DNA of 27,808 nt from Actinomycetales bacterium (GTDB lineage Bacteria > Actinomycetota > Actinomycetes > Actinomycetales > Dermatophilaceae): NCBI GenBank assembly GCA_016710385.1, contig JADJVX010000001.1, positions 1-27,808 on the forward strand, in the 5' to 3' direction. Positions within the stretch are counted from its first letter, which is position 1; each line of letters starts with the position of its first letter. Shown in pieces: positions 1 to 7,028 of this stretch. The position numbers and the translations under genes are program-made. The notes under the pieces were generated by a model, which ran no database searches, was not told the origin of the DNA, and worked only from the letters and a program-made list of their open reading frames with translations.

Positions 1-16
1 GTGGGAGCGCTGTCGT

Positions 17-48
17 GGGAGCGAAAAGGCTGCCAGGGCGACCCTTTC
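17..48. repeat. Palindromic repeat, copy A, upstream of the DUF559 gene
   Basis: An imperfect hairpin: GAGCGAAAAGG, a loop of about 12 nt, then CCCTTTC. It matches the element at 1256-1292 in direct orientation, and also in inverted orientation because both copies are near-palindromes. The 12-mer GGAGCGAAAAGG and the core CAGGGC are shared exactly when copy B is reverse-complemented. It could be a terminator-like hairpin, a REP-like element or the edge of a small mobile cassette. No T tract follows it. Confidence 0.5.
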
Positions 49-127
49 CTTACCGCATCTTCGGGCCGGGCCGAGGCCTGTGGATAGCTTCTGAGGCCGC
101 TCACCGCTGAGCGGGCATCCTGGCGAG

Positions 128-1239
128 GTGCACTGGCCGACCAGTCCGGACGAATTGCAGCTGACCACGACCGCCTGGGCCCTTACTCCGCGGACGAACG
201 GCGGGTCGGGGCTGACGCGCGGGGCGATGCGGTGGGCTCTCCAGCGGGGCCGATGGCAACGGATGCACCATGGGGTGATCCTCACCCGGCCCGGACCCGT
301 GGACTGGATCACCCGGGCCGCCGCTGCCCTGTTGTTCTACGGCGAGGCGGCGGCACTCGACGGGCCCTCCGCCGGAGTGCTGCACGGACTGGTCGCCGCA
401 CCGTCGGGCCTGTGGCAGGTCGACCACCTCGGCGGGCCGCCGATCCACGTCCGGGTACCGGCCCAGCACCGGCCCGCCCGACAGCTCGGAGTCGTCCTCC
501 GCCATTCGGATGTCGGCCGCATCGTGGAGACCTGGCCGAGGCGCACGGCATACGACACGACCGTCATCGACCTCATCGGTCTGATCGACCGGCTCGATCG
601 GGGGCGGTCCGACGAGATGACCAGCCTGCTCGCTTCGGCATTGCGGAGTCGGCGCACCACACCCGGGCGACTTCTCGCGGAGCTCGAGGGGCGACAGCGG
701 TGTGCCCGGCGGGCCCTGGTGCGCGACATCCTCAGCGATCTTGCAGGAGGGGCCGAGAGCACCTTGGAGGTCCGCTTCGTCCGGGATGTGCTCCGGCGGC
801 ATGGGCTGCCGTCCGGGGTCGGGCAATGGCCGGCGAGCGTGCTGCCGAGCTCTCCGACCGGTCCGGACGATGGCACCGGTTGTGGCGCCGGCACCCGCAT
901 CGGTCCTGGTCCCGGCCAGCGCATCGGGGCTGGCCCCGGCACCTCACAGCCAGACCGCAAGAGTTCGACCGGAGCATCCCGCAATATCGCGTGCTGTTCG
1001 AGCTCGACGGCGAGCTGTATCACTACGGAGCCAGGCGTGCGGTGGATCGGCACAAGAGCAGCACGGCCGCCCGGGCTGGATGGTTGTTGTTGCGCTACGG
1101 CTGGGACGAGTGCACCGGCGGTGCGTGTCGGGCGGCGGCCGAGATCGGGGACGAGCTCGCTCGGCGGGGGTGGACGGGGCGACTCACGATGTGCGGGCCA
1201 CGCTGTGAGCTGCGCTGGCGGACCGAGACCAGTGCGTGA
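128..1239 (+). pseudogene. AbiEi-like / DUF559 (Vsr-like nuclease fold) protein, frameshifted
   Basis: Two overlapping plus-strand frames together give one familiar actinobacterial protein. From GTG 128 the first frame reads LTRGAMRWALQRGRWQRMH then GVILTRPG, the winged-helix N-terminus of AbiEi-type type IV antitoxin-like proteins, up to about RHGLPSG near 820. The C-terminal DUF559 domain (YRVLFELDGELYH, then LLRYGWDE) lies in a different frame and ends at 1239. At least one indel therefore lies between about 830 and 975, in a Gly/Pro/Ala-rich low-complexity linker. DUF559 is related to Vsr/restriction-type nucleases; such proteins are often solitary and of unknown role. The first frame alone would run to 1345 but loses the domain. 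The break may be real decay or a sequencing indel. Palindromic repeats flank the gene. Confidence 0.75.
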
Positions 1240-1255
1240 GGGCGGGACGAGATGG

Positions 1256-1292
1256 GGGAGTGAAAGGGCTGCCCTGACGACCTTTTCGCTCC
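1256..1292. repeat. Palindromic repeat, copy B, downstream of the DUF559 gene
   Basis: Hairpin with arms GAGTGAAAGG and CCTTTTCGCTC around a loop of about 13 nt. It pairs with copy A at 17-48, so the two bracket the DUF559 gene. It lies 17 nt after that gene's stop and could act as a terminator between it and the copper genes. It also overlaps the candidate -35 of the copper promoter. Confidence 0.55.
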
Positions 1293-1314
1293 GGCAAGTG
1301 GCGCGGCATACCAT
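1285..1314 (+). promoter_or_regulatory. Possible promoter of the copper operon
   Basis: TACCAT at 1309-1314 fits the actinobacterial -10 pattern TANNNT, with TTCGCT at 1285-1290 as a poor -35 and an 18-bp spacer. A start near 1321 would give a leader of about 27 nt before ATG 1348, which has a good ribosome site (GGAGGT, about 1338-1343). No csoR or copY-like regulator and no convincing copper operator is seen nearby. Confidence 0.3.
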
Positions 1315-1347
1315 GAAGGTCCTCGCTCGCCCGTTCCGGAGGTAGTC

Positions 1348-1572
1348 ATGAGCACTCAGACGTTCCAGGTCGATGGCCTGACCTGCGGTCACTGCGTCGG
1401 CCACGTCACGACCGAACTCACCGCCGTCGAGGGCGTGCAGGACGTGCGCGTCGACCTCGTCGCCGGTGGCACGTCGACGGTCCACGTTGACCTCGCCGCA
1501 GACCAGGCGCTGACCGACGAGCAGATCGTCGCGGCCTTGGAGGAGGCGGGCAGCTACACGCTGGTGCGATGA
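1348..1572 (+). CDS. copZ: Copper chaperone, CopZ-like heavy-metal-associated protein
   Basis: A 74-residue single-domain HMA protein of normal length for CopZ. The metal site GLTCGHC lies near residues 10-16, and its two cysteines would bind Cu(I). The rest fits the ferredoxin-like fold (VDLVAGGTSTVHVDL, then IVAALEEAG). In the cytoplasm such proteins carry Cu(I) to the cognate P-type ATPase, which is encoded immediately downstream: the stop overlaps the ATPase start by 4 nt (ATGA), implying coupled translation. The start is supported by GGAGGT 4-9 nt upstream. Metal choice is inferred from the CPC-type ATPase partner; related HMA domains can bind other soft metals. Confidence 0.93.
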   Translation: MSTQTFQVDGLTCGHCVGHVTTELTAVEGVQDVRVDLVAGGTSTVHVDLAADQALTDEQIVAALEEAGSYTLVR

Positions 1573-3860
1573 CCCAGCACGGCGAACCGACGCCACCCGC
1601 CGCTCTCGAGACGCCTCGCGCAGCCGACGGCGGCTCACAGCCGACGGGCGACCGGCAGACCGAGCTGGTGGTCGCCGGGATGACCTGTGCGTCGTGTTCG
1701 GCCCGCATCGAGAAGAAGCTCGGCAAGCTCGACGGCGTCTCCGCAGCAGTCAATTACGCCACCGGCAAGGCCTTCGTCCGCCACCCGTCCGCCGTCACCG
1801 TCGAGCAACTCCTGGCCACTGTCGACGCCAGCGGGTATGCCGCGACGCTCGCTCCCGACCGCGACCTCACCACCGCAGCGGATCCGACCGCAGCCGACCC
1901 GGAAGCCGAGCACACGGCATACATCTGGCGTCGCCTTTTGGTGGCCATCGTGCTCACCGTGCCGGTCGTCGCCATCTCGATGGTGCCGCCGCTGCAGTTC
2001 GCCGGGTGGCCGTGGGTGGTGCTCGCGTTGACCACGCCGGTCGTCGCCTGGTGCGCGTGGCCCTTCCACCGCGCGGCTGCGGTCAACGCGCGGCACGGCG
2101 CGACGACCATGGACACGCTCGTGTCCGGCGGCATCCTCGCGTCCTATCTGTGGTCGGTGTGGATGCTCGGGCAGCACGGCGACCACGGGCACTACTACTT
2201 CGAGACCGCTGCGGCGATCACGACCTTCCTGCTCACCGGCCGGTATGCCGAGGCGCGGGCCAAGCGTCGCTCCGGGGCGGCGCTGCGGGCCCTGTTCGAC
2301 CTCGGCGCCAAGGACGTCGCGGTGGTGCGATCGGGCACCGAGATCCGCATCCCGGCTAGCGAGCTGCTCGTTGGAGACGAGTTTGTCGTCCGCGCGGGGG
2401 AGAAGGTGGCGACCGATGGTGTTGTCGTGCAAGGCAATTCGGCAGTCGACGCCTCACTGTTGACCGGCGAGGCGGTGCCTGTCGAGGTCGGTGTCGGCGA
2501 TGCGGTCGTCGGGGCGACGGTCAACACCGCCGGCCGCCTGGTCGTGCGGGCGACCCGGGTCGGCGGCGACACCCAACTTGCTCAGATGGCCCGCCTGGTC
2601 GAGTCGGCGCAATCGGGCAAGGCCCAGGTGCAGCGGCTGGCCGACCGCGTGTCGGGCGTCTTCGTCCCAGTCGTCATCGTCCTGGCACTGGTCACCCTCG
2701 GCGGATGGCTGCTCACCGGCCACGCCGCTGAGCAGGCCTTCACTGCGGCCGTCGCCGTTCTGGTCATCGCCTGCCCCTGCGCGCTCGGATTGGCCACTCC
2801 GACAGCACTTTTGGTCGGCACCGGTCGAGGCGCCCAGCTCGGCATCCTCATCAAGGGCCCCGAAGTCCTCGAATCCACCCGCCGGGTCGACACCGTCGTG
2901 CTCGACAAAACGGGCACGGTCACCTCCGGGCAGATGGCCGTCACCGACGTGTATGCCGTGCCCGGCGCCTTCGAGGGCCAGGTGCTCATGCGGGCTGCTG
3001 CGGTCGAGGCCGGGTCGACCCATCCGATCGCCAAGGCCGTCGTCACCGCCGCGACCCTGGAGCGGTCGGCCCAGCGGGACGCCCGGCATACCGTCACTGC
3101 CACCGACTTCCGCGACACCCCCGGGCGCGGGGTGAGTGCGACGATCGCCGGGTCTCTCGTGTCCGTCGGCACTCTCGCGTGGCTCGCCAGCGCGGAGCAG
3201 GGGTATGCCGCCCCCGATGCCACCCTGAGTCAGGCCGCCGAGCGGGCGATGACCGCTGGCCAGACCTGCGTCTGGGTGGCCTGGGGCGAGCAGATCAAGG
3301 GGCTCATCACGGTCGCCGACACGCTCAAGCCGACCTCGGCGGCGGCCGTCACGGCGTTCCGGGAGCTCGGGCTGCGGCCGATGCTGCTCACCGGCGACAA
3401 CGCGGCGGCGGCGCGGGCTGCGGCGTCCTCGACCGGCATCGCCGCCGAGGACGTGCTGGCGGAGGTGCTTCCCGCCGAGAAGGTCGCCGAGGTCGTCCGG
3501 CTGCAGCAGCAGGGCCGGGTCGTCGCGATGGTCGGCGACGGGGTCAACGACGCGGCGGCGCTCGCGCAGGCCGACCTGGGCATCGCCATGGGGTCGGGCA
3601 GCGATGTGGCGATCGAGGCGTCCGACCTCACTGTCGTGCGCGGTGACCTCGTGGCAGCGGTCGACGCGGTGCGCCTGAGCCGGGCCACGTTGCGCACGAT
3701 CAAGGGCAACCTGTTCTGGGCGTTCGCCTACAACGTCGCCGCGATTCCGTTGGCGGCGTTTGGGCTGCTCACCCCGATGATTGCCGGTGCCGCGATGGCG
3801 TTCTCGTCGGTCTTCGTAGTCACCAACTCGCTACGCCTGCGTGGCTTCCACCCCAGCTGA
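1569..3860 (+). CDS. copA: Copper-exporting P1B-type ATPase
   Basis: A 763-residue membrane ATPase that pumps Cu(I) out of the cytoplasm. In order: N-terminal HMA domain with GMTCASC at 37-43; membrane segments from about residue 120; actuator loop LTGEAVP; the metal-binding CPC in the membrane at 402-404; phosphorylation motif DKTGT with Asp446; the His-Pro motif STHPIA of the nucleotide-binding domain; MLTGDN; and GDGVND at 656-661. The last helices carry FAYN and MAFSS, the YN and MxxSS signatures of Cu(I)-specific P1B-1 pumps. Length and architecture are complete, with one HMA domain. It forms an operon with copZ (4-nt overlap). The N-terminal 30 residues are hydrophilic and unlike a signal peptide. 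Confidence 0.95.
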   Translation: MTQHGEPTPPAALETPRAADGGSQPTGDRQTELVVAGMTCASCSARIEKKLGKLDGVSAAVNYATGKAFVRHPSAVTVEQLLATVDASGYAATLAPDRDLTTAADPTAADPEAEHTAYIWRRLLVAIVLTVPVVAISMVPPLQFAGWPWVVLALTTPVVAWCAWPFHRAAAVNARHGATTMDTLVSGGILASYLWSVWMLGQHGDHGHYYFETAAAITTFLLTGRYAEARAKRRSGAALRALFDLGAKDVAVVRSGTEIRIPASELLVGDEFVVRAGEKVATDGVVVQGNSAVDASLLTGEAVPVEVGVGDAVVGATVNTAGRLVVRATRVGGDTQLAQMARLVESAQSGKAQVQRLADRVSGVFVPVVIVLALVTLGGWLLTGHAAEQAFTAAVAVLVIACPCALGLATPTALLVGTGRGAQLGILIKGPEVLESTRRVDTVVLDKTGTVTSGQMAVTDVYAVPGAFEGQVLMRAAAVEAGSTHPIAKAVVTAATLERSAQRDARHTVTATDFRDTPGRGVSATIAGSLVSVGTLAWLASAEQGYAAPDATLSQAAERAMTAGQTCVWVAWGEQIKGLITVADTLKPTSAAAVTAFRELGLRPMLLTGDNAAAARAAASSTGIAAEDVLAEVLPAEKVAEVVRLQQQGRVVAMVGDGVNDAAALAQADLGIAMGSGSDVAIEASDLTVVRGDLVAAVDAVRLSRATLRTIKGNLFWAFAYNVAAIPLAAFGLLTPMIAGAAMAFSSVFVVTNSLRLRGFHPS

Positions 3861-3869
3861 TCGGCTCGG

Positions 3870-4036
3870 TCAGAGGTCGACGACCTCCACCCGGCAGCGC
3901 ACGCCTGGGGCGCGAGCCAGCCGTCGGTCTCCGGTGAGAAGGGTGACGCCGAGCAGCTCGGCGAGTGCGACATAGGCCGCGTCGTAGACGGTGAGGTCTG
4001 GCGCAGCTCCCAACAGCGGGCGAGCAGGGCCACGTG
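3870..4036 (-). pseudogene. VapC (PIN-domain toxin) remnant, C-terminal part only
   Basis: A minus-strand frame without a start codon reads PDLTVYDAAYVALAELLG, then VTLLTGDRRLARAPG and a terminal VEVVDL with stop at 3870-3872. This is the last third of a VapC PIN domain: the Asp of the YDAAY motif and the Asp of the LLTGDRRLA motif survive. The N-terminal two thirds, with the first catalytic Asp, are absent, and the frame runs into the promoter region of the hydrolase gene. A full VapC has about 130 residues; about 55 are left. No antitoxin is nearby. It resembles the intact VapC at 6598-6999 in this segment but is not identical. Confidence 0.75.
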
Positions 4037-4092
4037 GTCCGTTCCCGGGTGCCCGGGTCCGCGCTACCCTCCCGCGCGGGCCTGGTCGTGGC

Positions 4093-4098
4093 TAGGCT
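4093..4098 (+). promoter_or_regulatory. Candidate -10 element (TAGGCT) of the hydrolase-P450 pair
   Basis: TAGGCT fits TANNNT and ends 8 nt before ATG 4107, so a transcript would start at or a few bases before the start codon. GGGAGG lies in the same gap, so a very short leader or a leaderless mRNA are both possible. No clear -35 is seen. Confidence 0.4.
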
Positions 4099-4106
4099 CG
4101 GGAGGC

Positions 4107-4862
4107 ATGAGCATCCCGCAGATCACGGTGGGCCACGGCCCGCACCACGTCTACGTCCTGCACGGCTGGTTCGGCTCCGCCGACGGGTGGGGGCTGTTCC
4201 CGACCTACCTCGACGGTGAGCAGTTCACCTATCACTTCTTCGACAACCGCGGGTATGGCGCCCGGATGGACGAGCGGGGCGACTACAGCCTCGACGAGGT
4301 CGCCGGCGACGTCATGGCCCTCGCGGATTCCGAAGGGGTGCAGACCTTTTCGTTGATCGGCCACTCCATGGGTGGCGCCGAGGTGCTGCGCGTGTTGGCC
4401 AAGGCTCCCGGTCGGGTGCGCAAGATCGTGGGCATCACGCCCGTCGGTGCCAGCCCGACCCCCTTCGACCAGGCCGGCCATGACCTCTTCTACGGTGCGC
4501 CGGACAACCGCGATCTGCGGTTCGGCATCATCGACTTCACCACCGGCAACCGCAACACCGCCACCTGGGTCAACTCCGTGGTGGAGCACTCGTTGTCGCA
4601 CTCGACCGTCGAGGGATTCCGCGGCGCGCTGGTGGCCTGGGCGACCCCCGACTTCCTCGCCGAGATCGCCGGCGACGAGCACGAGATGCTCGTCATCCCC
4701 GGTGAGCACGACCCCGCGCTCGGCGAGGCCGCCGTCCGCCAGACCTGGGAGCTGCACTTCCCCAACTGCCGCATCGAGGTCATGCCCAACGCCGGGCACT
4801 ACCCCATGTTCGAGACGCCGGTGCAGCTGGCCACGGTGATCGAACGCTTCCTCGCCGACTGA
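4107..4862 (+). CDS. Alpha/beta-fold hydrolase
   Basis: A 251-residue cytoplasmic protein with no signal peptide. The oxyanion-side motif HGWFGS lies near residue 19, the nucleophile elbow GHSMGG at 85-90 (Ser87), and the other triad members are probably Asp202 (GEHDPAL) and His231 (NAGHYP). This is the arrangement of esterases, lactonases and C-C hydrolases; the substrate cannot be read from the sequence. The P450 gene starts 1 nt after the stop, so the two are almost certainly cotranscribed and may act on the same lipophilic compound, for example hydrolysis of an ester or lactone coupled to hydroxylation (inference). The start is supported by GGGAGG just upstream. Confidence 0.88.
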   Translation: MSIPQITVGHGPHHVYVLHGWFGSADGWGLFPTYLDGEQFTYHFFDNRGYGARMDERGDYSLDEVAGDVMALADSEGVQTFSLIGHSMGGAEVLRVLAKAPGRVRKIVGITPVGASPTPFDQAGHDLFYGAPDNRDLRFGIIDFTTGNRNTATWVNSVVEHSLSHSTVEGFRGALVAWATPDFLAEIAGDEHEMLVIPGEHDPALGEAAVRQTWELHFPNCRIEVMPNAGHYPMFETPVQLATVIERFLAD

Positions 4863-4863
4863 G

Positions 4864-6297
4864 GTGTCGCAGGACCTCGCCGATCTGCCCGACCGCGCCG
4901 CCGCGCGCGGTCGGGTCGACGCGGCATACGCGCTGCTGTCCGAAGACGACCGCGCGGCGACGCGCCTGATCCACGACCCGGTCACCTATACCCGCGAGGT
5001 CCCGTATGCCGCCCTGGCGGCACTGCGCGACCGGCACGGTGTCGTTCCGGTCGCCGAACCGGAGTTGCCCGGCTGGCCCGAGGGCACCGGCTACTGGCTG
5101 GTGCTGCGCCATGCCGACGTCGATCGGGTGCTCAAAGACCCGGGCACCTTCTCGTCGTCCTTCGGCGGCACCCAAATGCGCGACCCCCGCACGGTCGAGG
5201 ACCTGCGTTATGTGCGCCGGATGATGCTCAACATGGACCCACCGGAGCACTCCCGGCTGCGTCGGCTGTTGGCAAAGTCGTTCACCCCCAAGGCGATCGG
5301 GGCGCTGGAGGCGCAGGTTGCCGGCCACGTGACCGGAATCGTCGACCGGATGCTGGCCGCCGGTGCGAGTGCCGACGGCAGCGTGAGCGGCGAGTGCGAC
5401 TTCGCCAAGGACGTCTCGGCCGACCTGCCACTGCTCACCCTCGCCGACGTCATGGGGGTGCCGCCCGAGGACCGCTGGCTGATGTTCGACTGGGCCAACC
5501 GGGTCATCGGCTGGCAGGACCCCGACTATCGGGTCAGCGCCCACTTCGACCCGGCCGGGGCATCCGAACTCGGCCGCACGGCATACGCGTTGCGCCCCGA
5601 GCCGGGACCGGACGGCCTGATGCCCGACCCGCGCTCCCGCGCCGGGATGCCCGACCTCTACGCCTACGCCCACGCGCTCGGCACGTTGCGCCGCGAGCAG
5701 CCCGGCGAGGACGTCATGTCGATCCTCATGGCCCAGCGCGACGACGGCGAGGGGGGCGGCTCGGTCTCGGTCGAGGAGTTCGAGAACCTCTTCTGGCTCT
5801 TCGCGGTCGCCGGCAACGAGACGACCCGCAACGGTATGCCGGGTGGCTTGGTCGGGTTGCTCGGTGACCCGGCCGCGCAGCGGGCGCTGCGTGCCGACCC
5901 CACGCTCATCCCCAACGCCGTCGAGGAGATGCTGCGCTGGTGGACCCCGGTGATGACCTTCCGGCGGACGGCCACACGCGGGGTCGAACTCGCCGGGCGG
6001 ACCCTGCACCGAGGCGACAAGGTTGTGGTGTCGTTCGCTGCGGCCAACCGCGACCCGGCCGTCTTCACCGATCCCGACCGCTTCGACATCGGGCGCGACA
6101 ATGCCCGTCGCCACCTGGCCTTCGGGGCCGGGCCACATGTGTGTCTCGGGGCGTTCCTCGCGCGCTCGATGATGACTCGGATGGTCACCGAGTTGCTGGG
6201 TCGCACCCAATGGATCGAGAGTGCCGGTGGCCCGGTGTGGCTGCAGTCCAACTTCCAGCGTGGGGTCAAACGCCTGCCGATCGCCTGGCGCGCCTGA
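4864..6297 (+). CDS. Cytochrome P450 monooxygenase
   Basis: A 477-residue soluble bacterial P450. Visible signatures: NMDPPEHSRLRRL in the N-terminal half; the oxygen-activating I-helix AGNETT at 316-321; the K-helix ExxR at 355-358 (EMLR); and the haem loop FGAGPHVCLG with the thiolate ligand Cys427. The tail QSNFQRGVKRLPI and the NMDPPEH block recall the CYP124/125/142-like actinobacterial group that oxidises branched lipids, sterols and terpenoids, but I cannot assign a subfamily. GTG 4864 follows the hydrolase stop by 1 nt. No ferredoxin or ferredoxin reductase gene is adjacent, so electrons must come from elsewhere. It is slightly long for a soluble P450 because of an N-terminal extension and a loop near residue 250. 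Confidence 0.93.
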   Translation: MSQDLADLPDRAAARGRVDAAYALLSEDDRAATRLIHDPVTYTREVPYAALAALRDRHGVVPVAEPELPGWPEGTGYWLVLRHADVDRVLKDPGTFSSSFGGTQMRDPRTVEDLRYVRRMMLNMDPPEHSRLRRLLAKSFTPKAIGALEAQVAGHVTGIVDRMLAAGASADGSVSGECDFAKDVSADLPLLTLADVMGVPPEDRWLMFDWANRVIGWQDPDYRVSAHFDPAGASELGRTAYALRPEPGPDGLMPDPRSRAGMPDLYAYAHALGTLRREQPGEDVMSILMAQRDDGEGGGSVSVEEFENLFWLFAVAGNETTRNGMPGGLVGLLGDPAAQRALRADPTLIPNAVEEMLRWWTPVMTFRRTATRGVELAGRTLHRGDKVVVSFAAANRDPAVFTDPDRFDIGRDNARRHLAFGAGPHVCLGAFLARSMMTRMVTELLGRTQWIESAGGPVWLQSNFQRGVKRLPIAWRA

Positions 6298-6361
6298 CTG
6301 CGCCACGTGCCGGACGTTAACCCGTCGCCGAATGGACCGGTCGGAGGGCACTCTGGAACAC

Positions 6362-6601
6362 ATGACAGGGACGACGGTGGGTGTCGACGAGGCCGAAGCT
6401 CACCTGCCCGCACTGCTGGCCAAGGTCACGCGGGGTGAGACCGTCACCATCACCCGGCATGGTCGACCGGTGGCGCGACTCGTGCCCGTCGACGTCGTCC
6501 GACCTGCTGAGGAGGTCATCGTGGACCTCCGTGCCCTCCGTGAGCATGTCCGGCTCGATGGGACGACCATCCGCGAGCTCATCGATGAGGGCCGGCGGTG
6601 A
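6362..6601 (+). CDS. vapB: Antitoxin of Phd/YefM family (VapB-type partner)
   Basis: 79 residues from ATG 6362. The N-terminal domain reads VDEAEAHLPALLAKVTRGE, then TVTITRHGRPVARLVPV, the standard Phd/YefM fold that dimerises and binds the operon's operator. The C-terminal part (LRALREHVRLDGTTIRELIDEGRR) is the toxin-binding tail. The frame could be extended upstream to 6221, but that stretch overlaps the P450 and lacks family similarity. The stop overlaps the toxin start (GTGA, 4 nt). The 64 nt before the start are the only space for promoter and operator; autorepression is typical of the family. Confidence 0.88.
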   Translation: MTGTTVGVDEAEAHLPALLAKVTRGETVTITRHGRPVARLVPVDVVRPAEEVIVDLRALREHVRLDGTTIRELIDEGRR

Positions 6602-6999
6602 CTTTCGTCCTTGAGGCGTCGGTGGCGCTTTCTTGGGCCTTGCCGGAAGCCGACGCGGCTGCTGACGCCGTGCTCGATCGGCTCGTGGCACAGCGGGCTC
6701 TGGTGCCTGCCTTGTGGCAGTACGAAGTGGCCAACGTCCTGGCTCAGGGGCAGCGCCTCGGTCGCATCGACGCTGCGCGGGCGTCGGCTGCCAGTCAACT
6801 GCTCGCCTCGCTGCCCATCGATATCGCTCCGGCCGCGGAGATCGCCGATCTCGTCGCGTCGGCGACTCGCCACGACCTCACTGCCTATGACGCGGCATAC
6901 CTGCTCTTGGCGGCGACCACCGGCACGCCGCTCGCGACCCTGGACCAGAAGCTCGCTCGGGCCGCACGTGATGCCGGGGTCACGCTGCTGCTGGCCTAA
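6598..6999 (+). CDS. vapC: VapC-like PIN-domain toxin
   Basis: 133 residues, normal for VapC. PIN-domain proteins cleave RNA, in several cases specific tRNAs. Acidic positions: Glu6 in FVLEASVALSW, Glu in YEVANVL, Asp in LTAYDAAYLLLAA and Asp in LATLDQKLA. Glu6 stands where the family normally has the first metal-binding Asp (VLDASVA), a conservative but notable change. GTG 6598 overlaps the antitoxin stop by 4 nt, so production is coupled. Together with the antitoxin it is a complete type II toxin-antitoxin pair. Whether the toxin is active with Glu6 is not known from sequence. Confidence 0.88.
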   Translation: MTFVLEASVALSWALPEADAAADAVLDRLVAQRALVPALWQYEVANVLAQGQRLGRIDAARASAASQLLASLPIDIAPAAEIADLVASATRHDLTAYDAAYLLLAATTGTPLATLDQKLARAARDAGVTLLLA

Positions 7000-7015
7000 C
7001 CTTGCGGGCCGCATC

Positions 7016-7021
7016 TAGAGT
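7016..7021 (+). promoter_or_regulatory. Candidate -10 element (TAGAGT) for a leaderless aminotransferase mRNA
   Basis: TAGAGT fits TANNNT and is followed by 7 nt and then ATG 7029, so transcription should begin at or next to the start codon. No good ribosome site is needed or obvious. No convincing -35 is seen. Confidence 0.45.
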
Positions 7022-7028
7022 CGAGGCC

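Noticed and set aside
1308..1325. Copper-responsive operator (CueR/CsoR/CopY type) before copZ
   Set aside because: ACC-N5-GGT symmetry is present but too short, and does not match the longer operators of these regulators.
6221..6361. Longer antitoxin start at 6221
   Set aside because: The extra 47 residues overlap the P450 gene and lack Phd/YefM similarity; ATG 6362 starts the conserved domain.
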